Below are positions 43,485 through 52,441 of a stretch of 52,753 nucleotides of DNA, in pieces; the first letter of the stretch is position 1; each line of letters opens with the position of its first letter. The notes beneath the pieces were generated by a model. That model did not search any database and had not been told where the DNA came from. It worked only from the letters and a program-made list of their open reading frames with translations. The position numbers were made by a program, and so were the translations under genes. The stretch is from positions 1 to 52,753 of the forward strand of contig CACNPW010000004.1 of NCBI GenBank assembly GCA_902622475.1, in the 5' to 3' direction. Source of the DNA: an uncultured Alphaproteobacteria bacterium. GTDB taxonomy: Bacteria > Pseudomonadota > Alphaproteobacteria > HIMB59 > GCA-002718135.

Positions 43485-45719
43485 ATGTTCAAGTATGGTT
43501 CTTTTCGAAATTTTGTTATTAATTTTTTTACAGGAGTATTATTATTTGGATTTGGTGTAATTTATATTGTTAGTCTTTATTCATACTCCCCAAATGATCC
43601 TGGTTTTAATCAATTTAATGATAATTTAAACAATAATAACATTAAAAACGTTTTAGGTATCTTTGGTGCATATATATCGAGTTATTCGTTAATTTTTATA
43701 GGCACGCTGAGCTATATATTAGCTCTTTTTTTAACATTTGAAGGTTGTAAATTATTTTTAGGAGTTGCAAGTCGGCTTTGGGCTTTAAAATTTTTATCAA
43801 ATTTATTGGGAATAATTATTACAAATGTTTCATTAAGATCGGTTGCAGATATTTATTTAGAAAGAGGTTTAGTATCTCAGTTTATTGTAGATTCATTTTT
43901 CAATATTAATACAAGTTTTTTTGAAAATATTTTAGTTTATTTTATAGTAAATATTTTACTTTTACTATTGGGCGTTTATCTAATATTGTTATCTTTTAAA
44001 ATAAATGTTTTTTGGATAAGTAAGATTTTTTCTTATTTAAGATTATTAAAATATTTCAAATATTTGTTATCTTTATTGAGTTTGTTAAGATTTTTAAAAT
44101 TTAAAAGAAAAACCCCTAATAATACTTTTAGAAGTGAGCCAACAATTAAAAAAAGAAATTATGTGAGCTTAAAAAGAAAAATTATAAATAAACCACAGTC
44201 CACTAAACAACTAGAGTTAGATAATTTTAGTTTTAATCTTCCATCAAAAAATCTTCTTTCAAAATCAAATTTAAGAAACAATAAAAACAAAGAGCTTGAT
44301 AAGACAAATACTGATGCTGCTATAAAATTAGAAAAAACACTCTCTGAATACGGTGTTGAGGGAAAAATAATTGGATACAGTAGCGGTCCAATTGTTACAT
44401 TATTTGAGTTTGTTCCAAATGCAGGCATTAAATCTAGTAAAATTATAGGATTGTCAGATGACATTGCTCGCGCTATGTCATCTATATCTGCAAGAATTTC
44501 TACCCAGCCGGGTAAGACTAGCTTGGGTATTGAAATTCCAAACATAAAAAGAGATAGTGTTTTATTTGGAGATTTAATTGAAGAAGAGGAATTTGAAATA
44601 GAAAAGGACTCTATTACACTAGCACTAGGAAAAGATATATCTGGCAAAAGTATTTTTGCAAATCTAGAGCGCATGCCTCATCTACTAATTGCTGGAACAA
44701 CAGGATCAGGAAAATCAGTTGGTATTAACACAATGATATTAAGCATACTTTTCAAATTTAAACCAAATGAATGTAAGTTAATTTTAATTGATCCTAAAAT
44801 GTTAGAGTTAAGCGTTTATGAGGATATTCCTCATTTATTAACTCCTGTTGTTACAGATGCAAAAAAAGCGGTTTTTGCACTTAAGTGGGTAGTAAGGGAG
44901 ATGGAAAATAGGTATAAATTAATGAGCTCTCTAAATGTTAAAAATATAGATTCTTATAATGAGAAGGTTTTAAAAACTATTTCTTCTGGAAGAAAATTAT
45001 ATAGAGAAGTCCAAACAGGCATAGATGAAGATACCAGTATGCCAATTATTGAAAAAAAAGAAATTATTCTTGAAAAAATGCCTTTTATTGTTGTTGTTAT
45101 TGATGAAATGGCAGATTTAATGATGGTAGCTGGTAAAGAAGTTGAGTCTTTGGTTCAGAGATTAGCACAAATGGCAAGAGCTTCGGGTATACATTTAATA
45201 ACAGCAACGCAAAGACCAAGTGTTGATGTAATTACAGGAACTATTAAAGCAAATTTTCCAAGTCGAATTAGTTATAAAGTTTCAAGTAAATTCGATAGCC
45301 GGACTATTTTGAATGAGATGGGTGCAGAACAACTACTGGGTAGCGGCGATATGCTATTTTTAGAAAATGGTGGAGTTATTAGAAGACTTCATGGAGGATT
45401 TATATCTGAAGAGGAGGTGAACAGAGTTGTTATTCATATCAAGAAACAAGCTACGTTTGACCATAAAAAAGAAATATCTTTATCAGAAGAAGGGTTAAGT
45501 TTCACAAATTCAGATGATTTAATCTCAAATAACAATGATGATCTTTATAGTAAGGCAGTTGATGTTGTTATTAAACAACAGAAAGTGTCAACAAGTTACA
45601 TTCAAAGATATCTCCAGATTGGATATAATAGGGCCGCAAGGATAGTAGAAAAAATGGAAGAGGATGGAATTATAAGTGAAGCAAATAATGCAGGCAAAAG
45701 ACATGTGCTTAAAAAATGA
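43485..45719 (+). CDS. ftsK: DNA translocase FtsK
   Basis: 744 residues. N-terminal membrane domain with four hydrophobic segments (about 10-170), a short basic linker (about 200-280) instead of the long E. coli linker, then the motor: SGPIVTLFEFVPNAGIK, Walker A AGTTGSGKSVGINTM (about 402-416), Walker B VVVIDEMADLMM (about 536) and ATQRPSVDVITG. The C-terminal gamma winged helix (about 680-744, SYIQRYLQIGYNRAARIVE) reads KOPS and activates XerCD. Pumps chromosome dimers apart at the septum. Coupled to lolA by ATGA. Confidence 0.97.
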   Translation: MFKYGSFRNFVINFFTGVLLFGFGVIYIVSLYSYSPNDPGFNQFNDNLNNNNIKNVLGIFGAYISSYSLIFIGTLSYILALFLTFEGCKLFLGVASRLWALKFLSNLLGIIITNVSLRSVADIYLERGLVSQFIVDSFFNINTSFFENILVYFIVNILLLLLGVYLILLSFKINVFWISKIFSYLRLLKYFKYLLSLLSLLRFLKFKRKTPNNTFRSEPTIKKRNYVSLKRKIINKPQSTKQLELDNFSFNLPSKNLLSKSNLRNNKNKELDKTNTDAAIKLEKTLSEYGVEGKIIGYSSGPIVTLFEFVPNAGIKSSKIIGLSDDIARAMSSISARISTQPGKTSLGIEIPNIKRDSVLFGDLIEEEEFEIEKDSITLALGKDISGKSIFANLERMPHLLIAGTTGSGKSVGINTMILSILFKFKPNECKLILIDPKMLELSVYEDIPHLLTPVVTDAKKAVFALKWVVREMENRYKLMSSLNVKNIDSYNEKVLKTISSGRKLYREVQTGIDEDTSMPIIEKKEIILEKMPFIVVVIDEMADLMMVAGKEVESLVQRLAQMARASGIHLITATQRPSVDVITGTIKANFPSRISYKVSSKFDSRTILNEMGAEQLLGSGDMLFLENGGVIRRLHGGFISEEEVNRVVIHIKKQATFDHKKEISLSEEGLSFTNSDDLISNNNDDLYSKAVDVVIKQQKVSTSYIQRYLQIGYNRAARIVEKMEEDGIISEANNAGKRHVLKK

Positions 45720-46300
45720 AAAAGTTTTTTCTATTTTTTTTTATAATTTTTTTTTTATCAATTTCTAATAAAGCTTTTCCAAACACAGATGATAAAGCAA
45801 AAGTTATTAGTTATTTGAATTCACTACAATATTTTTCAGCTTCATTTATACAAAATGATGGAGATGGTTTAAGTGAGGGTAAAGTTTATATAGGTAAAAA
45901 AAGAGTAAGAGCAGAATATTATACTCCAACAAAAATTTTAATAGTTTTAGATAAAGATAGGGGTATGTATTATAATTATGAACTAGAAGAGGATGAGTTT
46001 TTCAATCCAAAAAATACAAATGCATGGTTCTTCTACGACATTTTCAGAAATCCAGATTTTTTTGAAAGTAGCAAAATACATATAAAAGACAATGAATTAA
46101 TTCTTGAAAAAAGTGGGCTTAGTGATAAAGAAAAGGAGTTTATGATAAGAGTGTATTTTGAAAAAAATCCTTTGGTATTAAGAGGAGTTGAAGTTGTTAT
46201 AAACAATGATGTCCTCAAATTATCAATATTTAATCATAACTATAATGAAGATTTTGATGAAGATTTATTTAAACTTATAAGTCCTGTTTTTTTTAATTAA
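45716..46300 (+). CDS. lolA: outer-membrane lipoprotein carrier LolA-like protein
   Basis: 194 residues. Signal peptide about 1-22 (very Phe-rich), then the LolA beta-barrel pattern: FSASFIQNDGDGLSEGKVYIGKKRVRAEYY, TKILIVLDKDRGMYYNYELEEDEFF and DLFKLISPVFF. Carries lipoproteins from LolCDE across the periplasm. ftsK-lolA is a conserved alphaproteobacterial pair. The last 4 bp overlap the convergent response-regulator-like gene. Confidence 0.88.
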   Translation: MKKFFLFFFIIFFLSISNKAFPNTDDKAKVISYLNSLQYFSASFIQNDGDGLSEGKVYIGKKRVRAEYYTPTKILIVLDKDRGMYYNYELEEDEFFNPKNTNAWFFYDIFRNPDFFESSKIHIKDNELILEKSGLSDKEKEFMIRVYFEKNPLVLRGVEVVINNDVLKLSIFNHNYNEDFDEDLFKLISPVFFN

Positions 46301-46896
46301 ATACTAATTGTTAATTTTTCACTCTTTGTATTTATCTTTACATTAGTTTTAATTTTATTCATTTTTTTTCTTATTCTTGTTAGGTGGCTTTCAAGTGAAT
46401 TGGTTTCTATATTTGATTTTAAATTCAGAATGTTTTTTTTTATAAAATTTTTGCTAGTTTCCTTTTCTCTAACTAGGTGTTTTAAGATTTCTAATTCTAT
46501 TTTGGTCAAATAACAAAAAGAGTTGTTTTTTAAATTTGTAATTTTTTCACTATCAATGAATATTTCATGAAATTGAATCTTTATATTTTGTAAAAAATTT
46601 TCAATCGTATAAATAACATTATTTACTGAAAGGGGTGTGTTTACCAATTTTATATTTTTAAATTTTAACTTATTATTTTTTAAATTTGATATAATTAAGT
46701 AATTTTCATCCAGATTTTTAAAATCAACTAATTCTAATTCATTATAATTATTTATAATAACAATATTTGCCTGTGTTTTATATTCAATATTAGAGACCTT
46801 ATCAAAACTGATAAAATTTAACTCATAATCTGAAAGAAGATTGTTTAAAAAAAATTTTATTTTATTATTAGAAAATATATTTATTGTATTTTTCAT
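46297..46896 (-). CDS. winged-helix regulator with degenerate receiver domain
   Basis: 199 residues. The C-terminal half (about 125-199) resembles an OmpR-type winged helix: CYLTKIELEILKHLVREKE, then ETNSLESHLTRIRKKM (recognition helix region) and a final beta hairpin. The N-terminal half has receiver-like strand periodicity, but the acidic pocket and phospho-acceptor are replaced by Asn (INIFSNNKI, IVIINNYNEL), so it should not be phosphorylated. No sensor kinase is nearby. Coupled to yggS by a 4-bp overlap. Targets unknown. Confidence 0.7.
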   Translation of the reverse strand: MKNTINIFSNNKIKFFLNNLLSDYELNFISFDKVSNIEYKTQANIVIINNYNELELVDFKNLDENYLIISNLKNNKLKFKNIKLVNTPLSVNNVIYTIENFLQNIKIQFHEIFIDSEKITNLKNNSFCYLTKIELEILKHLVREKETSKNFIKKNILNLKSNIETNSLESHLTRIRKKMNKIKTNVKINTKSEKLTISI

Positions 46897-47531
46897 GATC
46901 TTTTTCCAAACAAGATTGTTCCTAGCCTTATATATGAAGGATTAAACTCTAATGCTTGCTCATAATCACTACTCATACCAATACTTAGTTCGTTAATATT
47001 ATTTTGATTTGCTAAATATTTCAATTTAGCAAAATGGTAATTTGGGTCCTCGTTAATTGGAGGTATGCACATTAGTCCACAAATTGATAATTTCATTTCA
47101 TTTTTTAAAAAAAAAAGAAAATCTTTTGTTTCTTCAGGAAATATCCCGCTTTTTGTTTTTTCCTTTCCTGTGTTAATTTGAAGAAAAATCTTCTTGTTTG
47201 TTAAAAGGTGTTTATGTTTTGAAAATTCTTTAGCTATTTTTACTCGATCTAATGTGTGAAAAACATCAAATATCTTAATTGCTGTTTTGACTTTATTTGA
47301 TTGGAGTGGTCCTGTTAAGTGCAGCTCAATTTTAGGATTATATAGTTTTATTTTTTGAAATTTATCCTGAGCTTCTTGAACTCTATTTTCACCAAATATT
47401 AATACTCCATGCTTTATTGCTTCTAACACACTGTTTTGTGGATGATTTTTAGATATTGCAACAATTTTTGTAGATTTCTTGGTCTTTTTTAAAAAATCGT
47501 TTATTTTATTATATTTTTCAAGGTTAAACAT
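46893..47531 (-). CDS. yggS: PLP homeostasis protein YggS/PLPBP
   Basis: 212 residues. Fold-type III PLP-binding protein: IVAISKNHPQNSVLEAI (the Lys binds PLP), FGENRVQEAQDKF, LHLTGPLQSNKVK, LQINTGKEKTKSGI and LSIGMSSDYEQAL...YIRLGTILFG. It buffers pyridoxal phosphate and affects amino-acid metabolism. Divergent from the porin; TATAAT-like bases lie immediately upstream on its strand. Confidence 0.95.
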   Translation of the reverse strand: MFNLEKYNKINDFLKKTKKSTKIVAISKNHPQNSVLEAIKHGVLIFGENRVQEAQDKFQKIKLYNPKIELHLTGPLQSNKVKTAIKIFDVFHTLDRVKIAKEFSKHKHLLTNKKIFLQINTGKEKTKSGIFPEETKDFLFFLKNEMKLSICGLMCIPPINEDPNYHFAKLKYLANQNNINELSIGMSSDYEQALEFNPSYIRLGTILFGKRS

Positions 47532-47549
47532 AGATTATATATGTTGTAA

Positions 47550-47578
47550 AAAAACAACATTGTTACAAAAAATATACT
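47550..47578 (+). promoter_or_regulatory. sigma-70 promoter of the porin gene
   Basis: TTGTTA (47550-47555), 17-base spacer, TATACT (47573-47578): the best promoter in the window. It predicts a transcript start near 47585 and therefore a leader of about 104 nt. Confidence 0.6.
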
Positions 47579-47632
47579 AAATTATTATGCTTTTTTTGTA
47601 ATTTATTCAATTTATAAATATTAGTCTTCTTC

Positions 47633-47672
47633 AATACAAGTTTGTTGCTTGTATTTAATGAATATTCATTAA
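47633..47672 (+). promoter_or_regulatory. two adjacent inverted repeats in the porin leader
   Basis: AATACAAG (47633-47640) and CTTGTATT (47648-47655) form an 8-bp stem with a 7-nt loop. Directly abutting is a perfect 18-bp palindrome TTAATGAATATTCATTAA (47655-47672), which ends 5 nt before the Shine-Dalgarno AAGGAG (47678-47683). They may be mRNA stem-loops controlling stability/translation, or a protein operator. Confidence 0.6.
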
Positions 47673-47688
47673 CTCAAAAGGAGTAATT

Positions 47689-48732
47689 ATGAAAAAAGAA
47701 CTATTAATGGGAACTGCTCTAGTTTCTACGCTTGGAGCTGCTTCAGTTGCTGAAGCTGTAACAGCTACTATGAGTGGTAACCACAAAACTGGTATTGAGT
47801 TTGATTCACCAACTGGTGGAACAGACACTAATGCTCAGACTTTTGATAACAACTTTACAGTATCTTTATCAGAAACTACTGATGGCGGTATGACTATTTC
47901 ATCTAGCTTTAAAGTAATGGATGAAACAACTAAAGTTGATGGTGACGCTGGATTTACCCTAGCATTTACTGATGGCTCTAAGCTTGATTTAATTGCTGCT
48001 GGTAACGCTTCTGGATCACATGCTGTATCTATTCCTGGTTCAGCTGGCGCTGAAGGTGTAGCTACTACATCTACTAACTCAGCTAGTAATGGTTTAGATT
48101 TTGCAACAGCTGCAACTAACCTAGGTGTTGAGTACCACACTGCTTCTGACTTCTTAGCAGACGGTCTTTCAATGTCTTTCTCAGCTTCAACTGATACAGG
48201 TGCTGCTGCTACTGCAACTTATAGAGTTGACAGTCACTATGCGATTGGTGCAACTTATGTATCTGATCTAGGTGATACTGCTCTAACAATTGGTGGTGGT
48301 ATATCATCTGCTGATGGTGCTAAAACTGGTACTGCGGCAACTAACGATACTGGTGGTTTCCATGTTGGTTTAAGTGCTGTAACTGGTGACTTAACTGTTG
48401 CTGTAGGTTTTGCTGACGGTGAAAAAGCTGGTATTGGTCTAAAATCTGCTAACGAGCAAGTTGCTGATGTAACAAAAGTTGGTGTAAAATATGTAACTGG
48501 AGATCTAACATTTAATGTAGGTTTCGCATCTGGTGACTCAACAGACTTCACTGTTGGTAGTGCACAATCAGGTAGTGATGACTCATTAGATACTACTTCA
48601 GCAAGTGTATCTTATGCTGTAGCATCTGGAGTAACTGCATTACTTGGTTATACTTCTGTAGAAGCAAGTGATGAAGGTGCAGCTACTGACGATGGAAATG
48701 CTTGGTACATTGGTGCTAATATGGCATTTTAA
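47689..48732 (+). CDS. outer-membrane porin-like beta-barrel protein
   Basis: 347 residues. Signal peptide 1-22 (cut after AEA), then alternating short beta-strands rich in Gly, Ala, Thr, Ser and Asp, with almost no Cys, ending in an outer-membrane Phe terminus (WYIGANMAF). This is the Gram-negative porin pattern, about 16 strands. It has the highest G+C and most biased codons in the window (GGT, GCT, ACT), a strong promoter, Shine-Dalgarno, structured leader and intrinsic terminator: probably a very abundant outer-membrane protein through which small nutrients enter. Confidence 0.88.
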   Translation: MKKELLMGTALVSTLGAASVAEAVTATMSGNHKTGIEFDSPTGGTDTNAQTFDNNFTVSLSETTDGGMTISSSFKVMDETTKVDGDAGFTLAFTDGSKLDLIAAGNASGSHAVSIPGSAGAEGVATTSTNSASNGLDFATAATNLGVEYHTASDFLADGLSMSFSASTDTGAAATATYRVDSHYAIGATYVSDLGDTALTIGGGISSADGAKTGTAATNDTGGFHVGLSAVTGDLTVAVGFADGEKAGIGLKSANEQVADVTKVGVKYVTGDLTFNVGFASGDSTDFTVGSAQSGSDDSLDTTSASVSYAVASGVTALLGYTSVEASDEGAATDDGNAWYIGANMAF

Positions 48733-48752
48733 TTAAAGATCTAATTTCTTTA

Positions 48753-48785
48753 AAAACGGCACCTTAATTAGTGCCGTTTTTTTTT
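48753..48785 (+). terminator. rho-independent terminator of the porin gene
   Basis: AAAACGGCAC (48753-48762) pairs with GTGCCGTTTT (48771-48780) around an 8-nt loop and continues into a nine-T run (48777-48785). Classic strong terminator. Confidence 0.95.
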
Positions 48786-48825
48786 ATGTTTTACATTTAG
48801 CTCCCAATACAATAATTAGATTTAG

Positions 48826-49440
48826 ATGTTTATAATTAGATTATCGTTTGTTTTATCACTTCTTTTTATAATTTCATGTAATAGCAATAAAACTGATGAA
48901 GAGATGGAGGAGTTGTGGTCAAAGGCCCAAACAAAAGAAATGATTATCAGGAGATCAGGAACAAAGTTTAATTCGGCAACAGACATGGATCTTGCACTGA
49001 GAGATGCTGAGCTGAGATTACAAAGTGGGGGTGGTTTGTTGGGAAAAGATGGTCTGACCCTGGGTAAGATTTTAAATCGAAATAAAAGTGATACTTCAGA
49101 CTCATCAGATTTATCTACAAATAATATGTCAATAAACGTTTTTTTGTGGAGAAGCTCACTAGAAACAATAGATTTTATGCCGCTTAGCTCCGCGGATCCG
49201 GTGGGGGGGACTATAATTACTGATTGGTATTCAACTACAGATAATCCAACTGAAAGATGTAAATTAAATGTATTTATTACAGGAAAGGCGCTTAATACTG
49301 AAAATTTAAAAGTTACTTCGTTTTGTCAGGAGTTTAAAGACCAATTATGGGTTAATAAAGTTATCGATGAAGAAAATAATATTAAAATTGAAAACGCTAT
49401 TTTAAATAAAGCAAAAAAACTAAGACTTCAATCAAGTTAA
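48826..49440 (+). CDS. DUF3576 family lipoprotein
   Basis: 204 residues. Signal peptide with lipobox LLFIISC (Cys about residue 18). The DUF3576 region includes [31 protein letters not shown] and [14 protein letters not shown]. The family is alphaproteobacterial, of unknown function, typically encoded immediately upstream of leuS and linked to lptE; an envelope role is likely. TACAAT (48808-48813) may be its -10. Two bases separate it from leuS. Confidence 0.92.
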   Translation: MFIIRLSFVLSLLFIISCNSNKTDEEMEELWSKAQTKEMIIRRSGTKFNSATDMDLALRDAELRLQSGGGLLGKDGLTLGKILNRNKSDTSDSSDLSTNNMSINVFLWRSSLETIDFMPLSSADPVGGTIITDWYSTTDNPTERCKLNVFITGKALNTENLKVTSFCQEFKDQLWVNKVIDEENNIKIENAILNKAKKLRLQSS

Positions 49441-49442
49441 AA

Positions 49443-51956
49443 GTGTCATCAAGATACAATCATAAAGTAGTTGAAAAGAAATGGCAGAAAATCTGGTCAG
49501 AACAAAAGGTTTTTCAAACCTCAAAAGATTCAAATAAAAAAAAATATTATGTATTAGAAATGTTTCCATACCCCTCGGGTAAAATTCATATGGGGCATGT
49601 AAGAAATTATACGTTAGGAGATGTTGTGGCAAGATATATGCGTATGAAGGGTTACAATGTTCTACATCCAATGGGCTGGGATGCGTTCGGGCTTCCTGCA
49701 GAGAATGCTGCCTTAACAGAAAAAAAACATCCAGAAAACTGGACTTATGAAAATATTAAATCAATGAAAAACCAATTATTACAAATGGGTTTATCATTAG
49801 ATTGGGATAGGGAAATTGCGACTTGTCATCCTGAATATTACAAACATGAACAAAAGTTTTTTATTGATATGTTTAAGGCTGGGCTAGCATATAAAAAAGA
49901 GGCAGAAGTAAATTGGGATCCAGTTGACAAAACAGTATTGGCAAACGAGCAGGTAATTGATGGTAAAGGTTGGAGATCTGGAGCAATTATAGAAAAAAAG
50001 AAATTATCCCAGTGGTTCCTAAAAATTAGTAAATACTCTGATGAACTATTAAATGATTTAGACAATTTAAATAATTGGCCAAACAAAGTTAAAATTATGC
50101 AATCAAACTGGATTGGAAAATCAATAGGAGCAGAAATAAACTTTAAAGTCTCAGATAGTGACTCAACTATCACTGTGTTTACAACTAGACCTGATACCAT
50201 TTTTGGAGCAACTTTTTTAGCGCTGTCATCTGAGCATGAATTAATAAGTGAAATTGCAAAAAAAAATATGGATCTAAAAAAATTTATAAAAGAATGTAAA
50301 AATTTAAATCCAGAAAAAGTTAAAAGGGGTTTTGATATTGGTTTAACTGCAAATCATCCATTTATAAATGGTAAAAAACTTCCCATCTATGTAGCAAATT
50401 TTGTTTTAAAAGAATATGGCCTTGGGGCTATCTTTGGTTGTCCTGCTCACGATCAACGCGACTTAGATTTTGCAAATGAATATAAACTTGAGGTTATCTC
50501 TGTTGTTAAACCAACAACCTCAAAATTAGATGATTTCAAAATCTCCAACGAGGCATTTACTGACAATGGAGTAATGGTAAACTCAGAGTTTTTAAATGGT
50601 TTAGATAGCCAAAAAGCTAAAGATAAAATTATTGCTGAAATAGAGAAGAAAAATATTGGAAGAAAAAAAATAAATTATAAGCTGAGAGACTGGGGAATAT
50701 CAAGACAGAGGTTTTGGGGATGTCCAATACCTATAATATATAGAGAGGACGGAGAAATTTTACCGATTGAAGAAAACAATCTTCCGGTTAAGCTTCCGGA
50801 AATAAAAAACTTCAATGAATCTTCCAACACATTAGAAAATATTTCAGAGTGGAAAGAAACTACTTGTCCTAAAACAGGAATGAAGGCACAGAGAGAAACA
50901 GATACATTTGATACCTTCTTTGAGTCATCATGGTATTATTTTAGATATTGTAATGCAAGATTAGATAAACCATTTGATAAAAAAGATATAGATTATTGGT
51001 TGCCCGTCGATCAATATATTGGAGGAATTGAACATGCTATATTACATCTTTTATATTCCAGGTTTTTTACAAAGGTATTAAGAGATTTAGGTTACTTTAA
51101 TTTAAACGAGCCTTTTAAAGGATTGTTTACTCAAGGAATGGTTACTCATACGACATTTAAAAATATTAATGGTGATTGGGTTGAACCAAAAGACATTAAA
51201 AAAATCGATGGTGTACTAAAAGACAAAAATGGTATTGAAATAAAAATTGGAAAAGTTGAAAAAATGAGTAAATCAAAAAAAAATGTTGTTGATCCAAATG
51301 ACATAATTGATTCTTATGGAGCTGATACAGCTAGGTGGTTTATGTTGTCTGACAGCCCTCCCGAGAGAGATTTGCAGTGGAGTGATAAAGGTGTAGCTGC
51401 TTCTTTTAAGTTTATAAATAAACTATTCGAATTTGTAGAAAAATTTAAAGTGTATAAAATAACTAACTCTATAGATGTTGGAATAACAGATGAATTGAAG
51501 CATATTATTAACCAGGTATCAGAATATATAGAGAAATTTCAATTTAATAAGTCAGTTGCTAAAATTTATGAGTTTGTAAATATTCTTAATGATGCAATAA
51601 TAAAAAATAATTTAACAAAAAAAGATCTTGAATGGGCTTTAAAAAAACTATGTATTATTTTGCATCCATTTGTTCCACATATAAGCGAAGAGGTTTGGTG
51701 CTCTATTGGAAACAAAACTTTGTGTGTTAATGAAAGTTGGCATTTTGAAGAAGTAAAAAAGAAGATTAAAATAAAAATTGCAGTTCAAATTAATGGAAAA
51801 ACTAGAGAAATTATTGAGGTTGAAGACAAGATGTCAAAAGAAATGGTTTTAGAAATTATTAAAAGTAATAAAAAAATAAATGAAAACTTATCTGGAAAGG
51901 AAGTTCTTAGGGAAATATATGTCCATGGTAAAATATTTAATTTAGTTGTTAAATGA
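49443..51956 (+). CDS. leuS: leucyl-tRNA synthetase
   Basis: 837 residues, class Ia synthetase. The start is GTG at 49443, 2 bp after the DUF3576 stop; the following sequence [14 protein letters not shown] matches the normal N-terminus. HIGH-type motif HMGHVRNY (about 51-58), the CP1 editing domain with [12 protein letters not shown] and the conserved DQRD-containing HDQRDLDFA, and [12 protein letters not shown] (about 611-622). Charges leucine on tRNA-Leu. Overlaps lptE by 4 bp. Confidence 0.97.
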   Translation: MSSRYNHKVVEKKWQKIWSEQKVFQTSKDSNKKKYYVLEMFPYPSGKIHMGHVRNYTLGDVVARYMRMKGYNVLHPMGWDAFGLPAENAALTEKKHPENWTYENIKSMKNQLLQMGLSLDWDREIATCHPEYYKHEQKFFIDMFKAGLAYKKEAEVNWDPVDKTVLANEQVIDGKGWRSGAIIEKKKLSQWFLKISKYSDELLNDLDNLNNWPNKVKIMQSNWIGKSIGAEINFKVSDSDSTITVFTTRPDTIFGATFLALSSEHELISEIAKKNMDLKKFIKECKNLNPEKVKRGFDIGLTANHPFINGKKLPIYVANFVLKEYGLGAIFGCPAHDQRDLDFANEYKLEVISVVKPTTSKLDDFKISNEAFTDNGVMVNSEFLNGLDSQKAKDKIIAEIEKKNIGRKKINYKLRDWGISRQRFWGCPIPIIYREDGEILPIEENNLPVKLPEIKNFNESSNTLENISEWKETTCPKTGMKAQRETDTFDTFFESSWYYFRYCNARLDKPFDKKDIDYWLPVDQYIGGIEHAILHLLYSRFFTKVLRDLGYFNLNEPFKGLFTQGMVTHTTFKNINGDWVEPKDIKKIDGVLKDKNGIEIKIGKVEKMSKSKKNVVDPNDIIDSYGADTARWFMLSDSPPERDLQWSDKGVAASFKFINKLFEFVEKFKVYKITNSIDVGITDELKHIINQVSEYIEKFQFNKSVAKIYEFVNILNDAIIKNNLTKKDLEWALKKLCIILHPFVPHISEEVWCSIGNKTLCVNESWHFEEVKKKIKIKIAVQINGKTREIIEVEDKMSKEMVLEIIKSNKKINENLSGKEVLREIYVHGKIFNLVVK

Positions 51957-52441
51957 AAAAGTTTTTAATAAGCTTTTTATTCTTAGTGATTATTTCATGT
52001 GATCAGATTGAGTTTGTGTACGATGATAATGGAAATCTTGAAAATCCGCTTTATGAAAGAACTGAAGTTACTGTTTATGGTATAGATACAGCATATGTAA
52101 ATTCATATTTACCAGTTTTTTTCGGGGTAAATAAAAATAATGAATACAGGCTTGCCATTAACATTGATGAAGAAAAAACAAAACTTTCAGTTGAAAAAAA
52201 TCAAGCTGTATCAAATATACGCTATAAGATTAAATTTTTTTACTCCTTATTTTCTACTGAAAAAAACTGCTTAACTTTTGAAAAGCAAATATTGTCTAGA
52301 TTTACTGTTATTCCTAAATCTTCGGGATATGATTTTGGATCTGACACATCTCTTGAGCAAAATTATGAAAACGCAATAAATCAAAACTTAAACAATTTTG
52401 TATCACTTTTGGGAACGGTGGATATAAATGACTGCTTATGA
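51953..52441 (+). CDS. lptE: LPS-assembly lipoprotein LptE-like
   Basis: 162 residues. Signal peptide with lipobox LVIISC (Cys 16). The remaining sequence is poorly conserved, but YRLAINI..., then [48 protein letters not shown] fits LptE topology, and leuS-lptE-holA is the usual bacterial order. LptE plugs the LptD barrel that inserts lipopolysaccharide. ATGA overlaps on both sides. Confidence 0.8.
   Translation: MKKFLISFLFLVIISCDQIEFVYDDNGNLENPLYERTEVTVYGIDTAYVNSYLPVFFGVNKNNEYRLAINIDEEKTKLSVEKNQAVSNIRYKIKFFYSLFSTEKNCLTFEKQILSRFTVIPKSSGYDFGSDTSLEQNYENAINQNLNNFVSLLGTVDINDCL

Noticed and set aside
47835-48551. Two antisense ORFs inside the porin gene
   Set aside because: They arise from the Gly/Ala/Thr-rich codon use of the porin; no start signal or recognisable protein.
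49432-49671. 79-residue minus-strand ORF opposite the leuS start
   Set aside because: Shadow of leuS with no independent coding signal.
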